A stretch of 64,000 bases of DNA from Arachidicoccus rhizosphaerae (GTDB lineage Bacteria; Bacteroidota; Bacteroidia; Chitinophagales; Chitinophagaceae): contig NZ_FNQY01000003.1 of assembly GCF_900107765.1 (NCBI RefSeq), positions 186,001 through 250,000 of the forward strand. Direction: 5' to 3'. The position numbers and the translations under genes are program-made. Every line of letters starts with the position of its first letter. Position 1 is the first letter of the stretch. This document shows positions 44,478 to 52,868 of this stretch, piece by piece. Below the pieces are notes generated by a model. It worked only from the letters and a program-made list of their open reading frames with translations, made no database searches and was not told where the DNA came from.

Positions 44478-45296
44478 ATGTCAGCAGCCACCCAGGAAAT
44501 AAAAAGAGTCACCACCCATACGCTTCAGAAGCTAAAAGCGGCTGGTGAAAAAATATCCATGATTACCGCCTATGACTATTCCTTTGCCCGCCTTTTTGAT
44601 GAGGCAGGCATGGAGGTTATCCTGGTGGGGGATAGCGCCAGTAACGTCATGGCCGGTCATGAGACCACGCTACCTATTACGCTGGATCAGATGATTTACC
44701 ATGCGTCCAGCGTGGTGAGAGCTGTAAAACGTGCCCTGGTGGTGGTGGATTTACCCTTTGGCTCTTATCAGTCCAACCCGGAACTGGCCCTTGCCTCTGC
44801 GGTTCGGATGATGAAAGAATCCGGTGCCCATGCGCTCAAACTGGAGGGCGGGGTAGAGATCGTGGAGGCCGTTAAAAAAATAATCGGCGCAGGCATCCCG
44901 GTCATGGGACACCTGGGCCTCACTCCGCAGAGTATCTATAAGTTTGGCACTTATACGGTAAGAGCCAAACAGGACGCCGAGGCAGAAAAATTAAAAACAG
45001 ACGCCCTGGCCCTGCAGGAAGCCGGTGCTTTTGGCACGGTGCTGGAGAAAATACCTTCCGATTTAGCCCGGGAAGTATCCGGTTCACTTAGTATCCCGAC
45101 CATCGGAATAGGAGCCGGCAACGGTTGCGACGGACAGGTCCTCGTTATGCATGACCTGCTGGGCATCAATCAGGACTTTCACCCCAGATTCGTTCGTAAA
45201 TATCTGGATTTACAGTCCCAGGTGACGGGTGCCATACAAAACTATATTCAGGATATTAAATCCGGCAGTTTCCCCAGTGAGCAAGAGTCCTATTAA
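44478..45296 (+). CDS. panB: 3-methyl-2-oxobutanoate hydroxymethyltransferase
   Basis: A 272-residue enzyme making ketopantoate from 2-ketoisovalerate, the first committed step of pantothenate synthesis. Seen: [40 protein letters not shown] with metal-binding Asp, [40 protein letters not shown] and [23 protein letters not shown] 44478 is preferred over the longer frame from 44415, which overlaps the ftsK stop and adds a hydrophobic stretch not found in the family. A two-component pair follows with a 39-base gap. panC and panD are not nearby. Confidence 0.96.
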   Translation: MSAATQEIKRVTTHTLQKLKAAGEKISMITAYDYSFARLFDEAGMEVILVGDSASNVMAGHETTLPITLDQMIYHASSVVRAVKRALVVVDLPFGSYQSNPELALASAVRMMKESGAHALKLEGGVEIVEAVKKIIGAGIPVMGHLGLTPQSIYKFGTYTVRAKQDAEAEKLKTDALALQEAGAFGTVLEKIPSDLAREVSGSLSIPTIGIGAGNGCDGQVLVMHDLLGINQDFHPRFVRKYLDLQSQVTGAIQNYIQDIKSGSFPSEQESY

Positions 45297-45335
45297 ACCT
45301 CAGGCAAGACCAACCATCCATATATTTTAAATTTT

Positions 45336-46421
45336 ATGGAAACCGGAAAAAACAAAATATTACAGTCCGTCTTTACCCTGGTCTTCTGGGCCTGCTTTTT
45401 AATGCTGCCCTTTTTATTCTTTCCTTTTGACAGGGATAAGTCTGCTTTTCAGAGCAGCCGGTTCATTGAGCTTTATATATTTTCCATACTGTACCTGGCT
45501 GCCTTCTTTTATGTCAACTCCGGCATTCTGATACCCAGGCTCTTAGGAAAAAGGAAAGCCTTAATTTATTCATTATGCATTTTAGGGGCTTTTTTGCTTT
45601 ATCTAACCATCTATTACGTGCTGTGGTATAATGCGGCCGAGACCATAGAGGGTTTTGCCCGCAGAAGGGGCAGACGCAGGGAATGGCGCTGGTTTTATTT
45701 TTTTCGACTCGGCCCCATCGTTCTATTCCTGCTGGCCTTTACTTTCAGCAGCGTATCCAAGCTGATCGCCCGGTGGTTTTATGCAGAAAAGATAAAAGAA
45801 GAAGTCTCCAAACAGCAGCTACAGACCGAGTTGTCTCTTTTGCGCTCTCAGGTCAACCCGCATTTCCTGTTCAATACCTTAAACTCGATCTATGCGTTAA
45901 CGGTCAGCGGCGATGAGAAAGCCTCCGACGCGGTGATGAAGTTATCCGGTATCATGCGCTATACCCTGGAAGAATCACAAAGTGAATATGTTCCCCTGCA
46001 AAATGAGGTCAATTTCATCAATAATTACCTGGAACTTCAACGGATCAGATCCACAGAAAAGGTCCAGATCGTTTTTAAAGTTGATACGGTCAGCCAGCAG
46101 GTAAGAATAGCCCCTTTGCTGCTGATCCCCTTTATTGAGAATGCCTTCAAGTTCGGAGTAAGCGCCAGGCAACACACCCAGATCGAAGTCGGCATCCGGG
46201 TCAGAAATAACAAACTGATTTTCACCTGCATCAATGATTTGCTGCCCAAAGTCAATACACCGGAAGGGACAGGGACAGGGATTGTCAATGTCCGCAGAAG
46301 GCTTGACTTGTTGTATAAAAAGAACTATCAGCTGCAGATCCAGACCGCAGACCACAAATATCAGGTATATCTGGAACTGGATATTGCTCCTCAGGAAGGT
46401 AAAACCGGTAATAAGGCTTAA
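45336..46421 (+). CDS. LytS/YehU-type sensor histidine kinase
   Basis: A 361-residue inner-membrane kinase. Seen: four predicted membrane helices at about residues 12-30, 44-62, 76-98 and 125-142. Between helices 3 and 4 lies a very basic loop (ARRRGRRREWRW). The His_kinase domain has NPHFLFNTLNSIYAL with His176 as acceptor, and a HATPase_c-like domain follows (LLIPFIENAFKFG, GTGIVNVRRRLDLLY). This is the phylum's usual partner of a LytTR regulator, whose gene starts 81 bases later. Signal unknown. The basic loop faces the cytoplasm if the N-terminus is inside. Confidence 0.92.
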   Translation: METGKNKILQSVFTLVFWACFLMLPFLFFPFDRDKSAFQSSRFIELYIFSILYLAAFFYVNSGILIPRLLGKRKALIYSLCILGAFLLYLTIYYVLWYNAAETIEGFARRRGRRREWRWFYFFRLGPIVLFLLAFTFSSVSKLIARWFYAEKIKEEVSKQQLQTELSLLRSQVNPHFLFNTLNSIYALTVSGDEKASDAVMKLSGIMRYTLEESQSEYVPLQNEVNFINNYLELQRIRSTEKVQIVFKVDTVSQQVRIAPLLLIPFIENAFKFGVSARQHTQIEVGIRVRNNKLIFTCINDLLPKVNTPEGTGTGIVNVRRRLDLLYKKNYQLQIQTADHKYQVYLELDIAPQEGKTGNKA

Positions 46422-46502
46422 TTTTATCCTTAATGCTTACCTTAGTGCTCACTTGACAGATTGAATTGTTGGCAAACCCTGACAATATATAACAGAAAAA
46501 CA

Positions 46503-47219
46503 ATGAGTATAATTATACACGCCATTGCCATCGATGATGAGCCATTAGCCTTACAGTTAATTGAACAATATGCACAAAAGTTAGACTGGCTGCAGATCGA
46601 TGCCACATTTTCCGATGCCATGGAAGCAAAGGAATATATGGAAAACAATACGATTGATTTACTCTTTTTGGATATCCAGATGCCGGATGTCAACGGGGTT
46701 ACTTTTTACAAAGAACTCTCTTTAAAACCTGAAGTCATCTTCACCACCGCGTACAGTCATTATGCGGTGGAAGGATTTAACCTGAACGCTGTCGATTATC
46801 TGGTCAAGCCCTATGAGTTCAGCAGGTTCGAGGCGGCCGTTCAAAGAGCCAGAGAACTTATCGGATTCAGGCAGGCCAAAGAAGTCGAAGAAGGTTTTTT
46901 ACTGGTCAAATACAACTACCAATGGCTTAAAATCAGCTATAAAGACATAGATTATATTGAGGCTTTGGATGACTATATTAAAATCAATGTGAAACCCAAG
47001 CCTTACCTGGTACATATGAGCATGAAGGTCGTCACAGAAAAATTACCTCCAGAGCGCTTTATGCGGGTACACCGCTCTTATATTGTCGGCATTGAAAAGG
47101 TGACCAGCTGGAATAAAAACACGATCACCATCGCAGACAAAACCATACCGGTCTCCATTACCTATCAGAAACAGGTACAGGACACACTCAATAAACTCAT
47201 GGAGGAGAGCGGGGGATAA
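46503..47219 (+). CDS. LytTR-family response regulator
   Basis: A 238-residue response regulator, partner of the preceding kinase. Seen: a receiver domain with AIAIDDEPLALQLIEQYAQK, phospho-acceptor Asp57 in LLFLDIQMPDVNG and Lys in YLVKPYEFSRF. A LytTR DNA-binding domain follows from about residue 135 (SYKDIDYIEALDDYIKINV, then FMRVHRSYIVGIEKV and IPVSITYQKQV). ATG 46503 is preferred over a TTG at 46461. Such pairs often control envelope or stress genes; the targets are unknown. Converges on the DoxX gene with 32 bases between stops. Confidence 0.94.
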   Translation: MSIIIHAIAIDDEPLALQLIEQYAQKLDWLQIDATFSDAMEAKEYMENNTIDLLFLDIQMPDVNGVTFYKELSLKPEVIFTTAYSHYAVEGFNLNAVDYLVKPYEFSRFEAAVQRARELIGFRQAKEVEEGFLLVKYNYQWLKISYKDIDYIEALDDYIKINVKPKPYLVHMSMKVVTEKLPPERFMRVHRSYIVGIEKVTSWNKNTITIADKTIPVSITYQKQVQDTLNKLMEESGG

Positions 47220-47251
47220 GTGATCAAAGGACCTATTGATGTGTTTGTCAT

Positions 47252-47623
47252 TTAAAGCACGACCCTGAAATCCTGATCCAGCAATAATAACAGCACGCAG
47301 AGTATACACATCAATAGCGCATTGTAAAAATGGTGATACTCCTTATGCGCCATATGGGCCGTAAAAGCGCCAATGGCAAAAGGTAGCAGTAATATTAAAG
47401 CCAGGTTTTTATAAAAGGGTACAAATAGTCCCGTAACCAGTAAAAGCACTCCCAGTAATTCTGCGATGCCGATACCAATGGTCCAGCTCTTATTGAAACC
47501 CAGTTTTTCCATCCCCTGCATCATAGAGGTCTTCTGAAAGACCTTGAAAAGGGAAGCGTAGCCAAAAACATACAAAACATAGCCGTAGCTGCTCCAATAA
47601 ATGGCGGATAATACTTTTTCCAT
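47252..47623 (-). CDS. DoxX-family membrane protein
   Basis: A 123-residue protein with four membrane helices. Seen: YWSSYGYVLYVFGYASLF, WTIGIGIAELLGVLLLVTGL, a third hydrophobic segment LALILLLPFAIGAF with a following AHMAHKEYHHFYNALLM, and LLMCILCVLLLLLD. The GIAELLGVLLLVTGL and gap-and-His patterns match the DoxX/DoxD-like family of small membrane proteins, some linked to thiol redox balance and quinone reduction. It is divergent from an HxlR-type regulator, a common pairing in which the regulator controls it. Exact role unknown. Confidence 0.85.
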   Translation of the reverse strand: MEKVLSAIYWSSYGYVLYVFGYASLFKVFQKTSMMQGMEKLGFNKSWTIGIGIAELLGVLLLVTGLFVPFYKNLALILLLPFAIGAFTAHMAHKEYHHFYNALLMCILCVLLLLLDQDFRVVL

Positions 47624-47681
47624 TTTTCATTATTTTGATGAATGCTGCAAAATTCTTTATTAACTTGCAGAATTAAAAGAA

Positions 47682-47697
47682 CCTACTAAATTGTAGG
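47682..47697. promoter_or_regulatory. Candidate HxlR operator between doxX and hxlR
   Basis: CCTAC-TAAATT-GTAGG (47682-47697) is a 5-bp-arm palindrome 21 bases upstream of the hxlR-type ATG. A further imperfect pair (CTGCAA at 47645, TTGCAG at 47665) lies between it and the DoxX start. HxlR-type proteins bind such short palindromes as dimers. Confidence 0.4.
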
Positions 47698-47717
47698 ATA
47701 CTGACAAAAAAGTAAGT

Positions 47718-48065
47718 ATGGTGAAAAGAAAAGAAAACTCCACCAGCTCCCTTAATGAAAATTACTGGAAAGAGAACTGCGGGATTACCCGGACGCTTTG
47801 TTTAATAGGAGGTCATTGGAAAATCAATATTCTGGCATTCCTACTGAAGGAAAAGATACTCCGCTATCATGAGTTGAGAAAAAGACTGCATGGTATTTCT
47901 GAAAGAATGCTGATTGCAAAATTAAAGGAACTGGAAAATGACGGCCTGGTCACAAGAACCGTCTATCAGCAAGTGCCCCCGAAAGTAGAATATTCGCTCA
48001 GCGAACTGGGATCATCGCTTGAGTCGATTATACAGTTAATGGATCATTGGGGAGAAACGCATTAA
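47718..48065 (+). CDS. HxlR-family winged-helix transcriptional regulator
   Basis: A 115-residue regulator. Seen: the HxlR domain CGITRTLCLIGGHWKINILA, FLLKEKILRYHELRKRL, ISERMLIAKLKELENDGLV and TRTVYQQVPPKVEYSLSELG, the classical order of helices and wing. The conserved Cys (Cys21) at the start of the domain is one that some members use to sense electrophiles or disulfide stress. It is divergent from DoxX, with a palindrome in the gap. It is therefore probably a local regulator of DoxX. No signal can be assigned. Confidence 0.93.
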   Translation: MVKRKENSTSSLNENYWKENCGITRTLCLIGGHWKINILAFLLKEKILRYHELRKRLHGISERMLIAKLKELENDGLVTRTVYQQVPPKVEYSLSELGSSLESIIQLMDHWGETH

Positions 48066-48130
48066 TTAAATTTAAAAACCTGTTTTACCGATTAAAGATC
48101 TGATCTACAAACAATTTTAACATCCATTCA

Positions 48131-48991
48131 ATGAATCATCCAGATAACCAAGCCGATAAACAGGCCCAAAATCCCTTGGATCCATCTGTCCTGCCAATTA
48201 AAATAACCCTGATTGGTGCCGGAGGCGTGGCCACCAACCTGGGACGATTATTCAATGAGCAGGGCCGGGGAGTAGAGATTACGCAGCTGCTGGGCCGGTC
48301 AGAAAAATCAACAAGCGTCCTTGCAGAAAAATTAAATTGCCCTTATATTCTTTCTGCGGACCAATTAACTCAAAAGGCTGATCTGTATATTGTGTCTATT
48401 ACGGACCGGGAAATTAAGGGCCTGTTGCCTAAGATTCATATTCCGGCAGCTTCGATGATTGTGCATACGGCCGGCGGCGTTTCTATAGATATTTTTAAGG
48501 GGTATTTTGAAAACTATGGCGTTTTATACCCTTTACAGAGTCTGAGAAAGGAGACTTCTGTTATTGCTCGGATTCCTTTTTATCTGGATAGTAATAACCG
48601 GAACAGTAAAGCAATACTGGAAAACTTTGCATGGAAAGCAGCACTGGATTATAGGTGGGCGGATGACCACCAAAGGATGCAGTTGCATATTGCAGCTGTT
48701 TTCTGCAGCAATTTCCCGAATTATCTGTATACCCTGGCTGAAGATTTCTGTACCCGCCAGGGACTGGATTTCACCAGTGTCTTACCGGTCATTGAAGAAA
48801 CCGCCAACCGGCTTGGCAGAGAAGGCCTGCATCCGGCTACACTACAAACCGGCCCTGCCATCAGGCAGGATATTCCAACGACTGAGCAACACGCTGCTTT
48901 GTTGGTCAATGATCCGGAGGCCGCAGCCGTCTATCAATATATGACACAAAGGATCATGGAAAGTCCGCTTTTTAAACAGCCAACTAAGTAG
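48131..48991 (+). CDS. Rossmann-like/DUF2520 domain protein
   Basis: A 286-residue protein with an N-terminal dinucleotide-binding fold and a C-terminal DUF2520 domain. Seen: a polar leader of about 20 residues, then the glycine-rich loop IKITLIGAGGVATNLGRLF, with SMIVHTAGGVSIDIFKGYFE and VLYPLQSLRKET in the first domain. The DUF2520 part has HIAAVFCSNFPNYLYTLAED and PVIEETANRLGREGLHPATL. The family is related to ProC-like oxidoreductases and is often annotated as a possible NADP-binding reductase. Substrate not known. Single gene between hxlR and the convergent MFS gene. Confidence 0.88.
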   Translation: MNHPDNQADKQAQNPLDPSVLPIKITLIGAGGVATNLGRLFNEQGRGVEITQLLGRSEKSTSVLAEKLNCPYILSADQLTQKADLYIVSITDREIKGLLPKIHIPAASMIVHTAGGVSIDIFKGYFENYGVLYPLQSLRKETSVIARIPFYLDSNNRNSKAILENFAWKAALDYRWADDHQRMQLHIAAVFCSNFPNYLYTLAEDFCTRQGLDFTSVLPVIEETANRLGREGLHPATLQTGPAIRQDIPTTEQHAALLVNDPEAAAVYQYMTQRIMESPLFKQPTK

Positions 48992-49026
48992 CTGAGGACT
49001 ACATCAAGCGGCCATTATTCTAAACA

Positions 49027-50259
49027 TTAATGACTGGGAAAAAAGGTAATTTTCTTTCTGGGGCCGTTTTTGTATTTAAAATAAACAAAAACCAGGGTAC
49101 TAATAACACCTGCGGCACCCGCTACGGCGACCGCAACCTTAGCTCCGCAACTGGAGGATAAGATACCAATCAACAGGCTGCCTACCGGGATAATCCCCTG
49201 ATACCCCATAATAAAATAACTGATGACGCGCCCCCGCATTTCATCACTTACATGGGTCTGTAAATAGGTGTTGATGGCAGCCGTCTGTGTCATCATGCCC
49301 ATACCTGTTACCAAGGTAAAAAACAGGGCTAATACCAGATCAAAGCTTACCGAAAGCAGCAATACACCGATAGAAAAAATAAGACTGGCAAATACCACTA
49401 TCTGGATAATATTTCTGCCTGGCTTAATACCGGCAAAATACACCGTCCCCAGTAAGGCGCCCACGCCGGCAGCACTTTCAAACCAACTGAAGGTCCCGGC
49501 GTCCCCGTGAAAAACGTCTTTGGCAAATACGGGCAATAACGTGCTGAAGGGAATTACAAATAAACTGTAGCCCGCCATCAGTACAATTAAAGAAGATAAA
49601 TCAGGCGACTGTTTTAAATAGATAAGGCCTTCTTTTAGCGTTTGCCATATCCTGACTTCCTGCTTTTTGGAGGCGGGCAGGTTCAGTTTCATTTTTAATA
49701 AAGAATAAATCACAAAAAAGTAACTCACAAAATTAATCAGAAAACAGGAAGTCTCTCCCAGCGTGCTTAGCAATATGCCACCTAGGGCAGGACCCAGAAT
49801 CCTGGTCAGGTTGGCCATAGAGGAATTAATGGCAATCGCATTGGGGAGGTCCTCCTTATTATCAATCATATTGATCAGTAAGGATTGTCTGGCCGTGGTA
49901 TCAAAAGCATTAATTAACCCTTGCATTAAACTCAAGGCCAGAATAATGGCTATACTGTCTATTTTTAAAAAAATAACCAGCGTAAATAATCCGGCCTGAA
50001 CCATCAGTAATATCTGTGTAATCAATAGGATATTATAGCGGTTATGCCGGTCGGTATAACTGCCGGCGTAAGGGGATAAAAAAAGTGACGGAATCAGATT
50101 GGCAAACATAGTCAGCCCCAGGTAAAAGGCAGAATGCGTCAGTTGATATACAATCCAGCTCACCGCTACTTTTTGCATCCATGTCCCAAGCATGGATACA
50201 GACTGCCCACTCACAAAAAACCTGAAATTTCTGGATGAAAGAGAACGAAAAACTTGCAT
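49027..50259 (-). CDS. MFS transporter (EntS/MFS_3-like exporter)
   Basis: A 410-residue major facilitator with about 12 membrane helices. Seen: N-terminal LSSRNFRFFVSGQSVSMLGT with WMQKVAVSWIVYQLT, the MFS_3 pattern, then PYAGSYTDRHNRYNILLITQ (the loop-2 motif), AFDTTARQSLLINMI, and helices ending in GVISTLVFVYFKYK. ATG 50259 is preferred over a TTG at 50322. The family exports small hydrophobic molecules such as siderophores and drugs. The marR gene lies 34 bases upstream on the same strand, a typical repressor-exporter operon. Substrate unknown. Confidence 0.9.
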   Translation of the reverse strand: MQVFRSLSSRNFRFFVSGQSVSMLGTWMQKVAVSWIVYQLTHSAFYLGLTMFANLIPSLFLSPYAGSYTDRHNRYNILLITQILLMVQAGLFTLVIFLKIDSIAIILALSLMQGLINAFDTTARQSLLINMIDNKEDLPNAIAINSSMANLTRILGPALGGILLSTLGETSCFLINFVSYFFVIYSLLKMKLNLPASKKQEVRIWQTLKEGLIYLKQSPDLSSLIVLMAGYSLFVIPFSTLLPVFAKDVFHGDAGTFSWFESAAGVGALLGTVYFAGIKPGRNIIQIVVFASLIFSIGVLLLSVSFDLVLALFFTLVTGMGMMTQTAAINTYLQTHVSDEMRGRVISYFIMGYQGIIPVGSLLIGILSSSCGAKVAVAVAGAAGVISTLVFVYFKYKNGPRKKITFFPSH

Positions 50260-50293
50260 AAAATAATTTAAATCAGCACCACGCTGCACAGGG

Positions 50294-50737
50294 TTAACTG
50301 GCCAGACGGCCCAGTATCTCAACAGCTTTGATTAAGGTATCTTTTTCCTTTTGGCTGAGCTGTTCACTGACAGCCCCGGACAGCCATTTACTCCTTGAAA
50401 CGCGAATGGCCAGCAGTTGCTGCTGCCCGTTACTGGTCAGCGATAAGTAGACCTTTCTTTTATCTTCCGGATCGGGATGTTTGTGGACAGCACCCTGTTC
50501 ATACAACCTGTTAATAATCTGGGAAATGGCCTGTGCAGAAATAAAATGCGCATCGGCCAGTTCAGAAGGCAGCATTTTACCATTGCTGTCAAGCAGTGCC
50601 ATTATAGCCTGCTCAGTCGTAGAAAAAGGCTGCTTACCTGCCTGTTTTCTGAGTTTTCTCAGGATTTTCCCCAGGACATTATACAGTCCCACGGAAAGCT
50701 TAAAATCATGCTCATTAATTTGAATGGCTGGATCCAT
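50294..50737 (-). CDS. MarR-family transcriptional regulator
   Basis: A 147-residue winged-helix repressor. Seen: the DNA-binding core PFSTTEQAIMALLDSNGKML, PSELADAHFISAQAISQIIN, RLYEQGAVHKHPDPEDKRKV and YLSLTSNGQQQLLAI, typical of MarR. The gene lies 34 bases upstream of the MFS exporter. Inverted repeats occur just upstream of its start, consistent with autoregulation of the marR-MFS operon. MarR proteins usually release DNA on binding a phenolic or other small ligand; that ligand is unknown here. Confidence 0.92.
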   Translation of the reverse strand: MDPAIQINEHDFKLSVGLYNVLGKILRKLRKQAGKQPFSTTEQAIMALLDSNGKMLPSELADAHFISAQAISQIINRLYEQGAVHKHPDPEDKRKVYLSLTSNGQQQLLAIRVSRSKWLSGAVSEQLSQKEKDTLIKAVEILGRLAS

Positions 50738-50773
50738 AATCTTGCAGGTTTTACAGGCGAATAAAACGTAAAC

Positions 50774-50818
50774 TACTAAACAAAGTTTATAAATTAACTT
50801 TGTAAAGTTACTTTAGTA
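50774..50818. promoter_or_regulatory. Nested palindromic operator upstream of marR
   Basis: Three inverted repeats are nested or adjacent. TACTAAA/TTTAGTA form the outer pair (50774-50780 and 50812-50818). TAAAC-AAA-GTTTA (50777-50789) and TAACTTT-GT-AAAGTTA (50795-50810) lie within. The region lies 37-81 bases upstream of the marR ATG (50737). MarR dimers bind such palindromes, so this is the likely operator and promoter region for the marR-MFS pair. Confidence 0.55.
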
Positions 50819-51001
50819 TTTTCAAATCACCCAAATTTATTTTATCAGATGCACTGATCAATAGGTCCGACAATTTCCATTTTAAGTAAAAAACGTCCAA
50901 ATCGCAGGGAGGCAAAATAGCTAATCTCATTGCTTCATAACAATTAAAGTAGCTGAAAAAGAGTATCTTTAATTCTTATTACATCTAAAAACAACTACCA
51001 T

Positions 51002-51562
51002 ATGCTAACTGGAACGGACAGCTATGATATCCCTTTTAAAAAAACGGGTATGATCTTACTGGTAATAATAGCGCCTGTTTTATCGCTATTAATGGTCCTC
51101 ATGCTCTTTTATCCGGAAATTTTAGGGCGTACGCCAGCATCCATAACCGGTAAAACGCTTCTGTATTTCACCATATTCCAGTTATTAATGCTGGGATTAG
51201 TTCTCTACTATGTCATTTTGTTAACCAAAAAGACACCGGCCGTTGTTTTGGATCCATTCGGGATAACCATTCATACTTCAGTCTGGGGGCCTTTGGAGAT
51301 TGCATGGTCAGAGATGATACGACCCGAAATAAATATATCCGGAAAATACCGATATCTGCTTTTATTTGTAAAACATCCAGAGGAAATCATCAACAAGGCC
51401 ACCAGCCTTCCGGTGCGGTGGTCGTTGAAAATACGTCAGAAACTACATAAGACACCCATAGTCATTGACATCCATTATTTAAAAGGAGAAATGGAATTAC
51501 ATAAAAAAGCCATTGAAATGCAGTTGAATAAGCGTAGTGAGACACATTTAACCAGCCGCTGA
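51002..51562 (+). CDS. Membrane protein resembling the STM3941 family
   Basis: A 186-residue protein with two hydrophobic segments at about residues 17-37 (MILLVIIAPVLSLLMVLMLF) and 51-73 (LLYFTIFQLLMLGLVLYYV). They are followed by a cytoplasmic beta-rich domain of about 110 residues (VVLDPFGITIHTSVWGPLEI, AWSEMIRPEI), with Lys-rich helices at the end. This two-helix plus PH-like layout resembles STM3941-type proteins. The 50738-51001 gap before it contains the marR operator and otherwise shows nothing. Function unknown; convergent with the DUF2752 gene with 22 bases between stops. Confidence 0.65.
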   Translation: MLTGTDSYDIPFKKTGMILLVIIAPVLSLLMVLMLFYPEILGRTPASITGKTLLYFTIFQLLMLGLVLYYVILLTKKTPAVVLDPFGITIHTSVWGPLEIAWSEMIRPEINISGKYRYLLLFVKHPEEIINKATSLPVRWSLKIRQKLHKTPIVIDIHYLKGEMELHKKAIEMQLNKRSETHLTSR

Positions 51563-51584
51563 GTGCTGCTCCGGGGGCAGCCCG

Positions 51585-51968
51585 CTATAATACATTCCGG
51601 CCGATCCAAAAAGCCATGACCAGCACTAATATAAATTTAATGGCGCCCGCACCAAAAAGCATTTTACGCCATTTTAGCATGGAGCCTGAGAGGGGGGATG
51701 CCAGTTTAAAAACAAGGGCCACCAGCAAATAAGGAAAGGCCAGCACTAAAAGGGCGTTTTCTTTTAGTGCGCTGAGTATGTCCAGATTTAGCAGGTCATG
51801 GACAGCTCTTTGTGCGCCGCAGCCAGGGCAAAGCAGCCCGGTTAATGTCCTGAAGGGACATTTTGGGAACCAGGCGTAATCCAGCGGGTTATAGCTTTTA
51901 TACACCCAGCCCAGCAGTACCAGCAACAGCGCACCCGCCGTCCATTTCAAGTAAGATTTAACGACCAA
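51585..51968 (-). CDS. DUF2752 small membrane protein
   Basis: A 127-residue protein with a DUF2752 motif. Seen: hydrophobic N-terminal helix (WTAGALLLVLLGWVYKSY), then the signature CPFRTLTGLLCPGCGAQRAV with three Cys, and two further helices (LLVLAFPYLLVALVFKLA, AIKFILVLVMAFWIG). Starts with TTG, the only start available: the frame is closed by TAA 12 bases upstream. Overlaps the end of the CD225 gene by 11 bases, so the two are probably translationally coupled. The Cys cluster suggests metal binding or a disulfide, unproven. Confidence 0.85.
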   Translation of the reverse strand: MVVKSYLKWTAGALLLVLLGWVYKSYNPLDYAWFPKCPFRTLTGLLCPGCGAQRAVHDLLNLDILSALKENALLVLAFPYLLVALVFKLASPLSGSMLKWRKMLFGAGAIKFILVLVMAFWIGRNVL

Positions 51969-52464
51969 GGTTTTTACTTAAGCTGAAAAACATAAAACAA
52001 CCATATATAATTCCGGATACAATACCTAGCCAAAAGCCAATATTCGTCCATTTTTTGGCCTCTTCGGATGCTTTAAAAGCGCCATCATAATCACCGGCAT
52101 AAAATCTGGATTCCACTTTGGCAGCGTTCACAATGCCGGCAATACCAAAGGGCAGGCAGCAAATAAGTGTCACTAAAATGGATTCCACCAGCCAGGTCTT
52201 GGGCGGAGTCTGCCCCTGGGCCGGCGGGACACCTTGTTGTAGCGGCGGCTGCTCCGCCGCAGGCCTTGGACTGGCAGAATAGGTATAAGGAGGAGGCGTA
52301 TCTTTAAATAAGATGCTCAGCTCAGCCACCGTTCCGGCAGGCTGCCATTCGGGCAACTCCTGGAACCAGACCTTTGTCTCTCTGCTTATATTTTCTTTAA
52401 TCAGTTCCTCCAGCGTAAAGGGCCCGAAAGTCGTTATACCATTGGTGTAATAATATTTTTGCAT
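51958..52464 (-). CDS. CD225/dispanin-type protein with GYF-like N-terminus
   Basis: A 168-residue membrane protein. Seen: a GYF_2-type (DUF4339) N-terminal domain (YYTNGITTFGPFTLEELIKE, then WFQELPEWQPAG, to about residue 53), and a Pro/Gln-rich linker (about residues 55-87). A CD225 membrane domain follows (ILVTLICCLPFGIAGIVNAA, then FYAGDYDGAFKASEEAKKWT and a second helix FWLGIVSGIIYGCFMFF). CD225 proteins are related to eukaryotic interferon-induced membrane proteins and are common in Bacteroidota with DUF2752. Bacterial function not established. Starts ATG 52464; overlaps the DUF2752 gene by 11 bases. Confidence 0.88.
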   Translation of the reverse strand: MQKYYYTNGITTFGPFTLEELIKENISRETKVWFQELPEWQPAGTVAELSILFKDTPPPYTYSASPRPAAEQPPLQQGVPPAQGQTPPKTWLVESILVTLICCLPFGIAGIVNAAKVESRFYAGDYDGAFKASEEAKKWTNIGFWLGIVSGIIYGCFMFFSLSKNLGR

Positions 52465-52868
52465 TCAGTTTTTAGTTTTTCATTTTAAACTTGACGTAAC
52501 GCTCGCCGGTCGGGATGCTCCGACCACTAAAACAAAGATAAGTTAATTCAGTGCTAACATTTATATTTTTTTGAATTGTAAGCACTTGCGGTCAAAAACA
52601 CGACTTTCAAGTCTTAAAATGGAATACCTTGACGCAGCGAAGCCCAAGCTTCTTATTTTGCTGAGAGCAGGCTTTGCCTTTCTTATTAATTTTCAAAAAC
52701 CCGATCAGGGTTTACTTAGCCATGCCTGTTATTTTCTTATCAGTTTCTTACCAGTTCGGAGCCGAACGGAGTTAGTATATCCCTGAAAATTGCCTTACTT
52801 TTGTGTGGCGGCGCAGGATAGATTGGCGCCCGGTAACAACCAATTAAACCATTATTTATATAAAAATC
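52465..52868. promoter_or_regulatory. Intergenic region with promoter for the DUF3347 gene
   Basis: A 404-base gap between divergent genes. The clear element is TACTTTTG at 52796-52803, a match to the -7 consensus, 65 bases before the ATG at 52869. No -33 TTTG at the right distance. A 71-codon frame at 52571-52786 has no recognisable features and is discounted. I see nothing else. Confidence 0.5.

Noticed and set aside
52571-52786. 71-codon frame in the gap before the DUF3347 gene
   Set aside because: No start context, no recognisable domain, atypical composition; lies just ahead of the promoter element.
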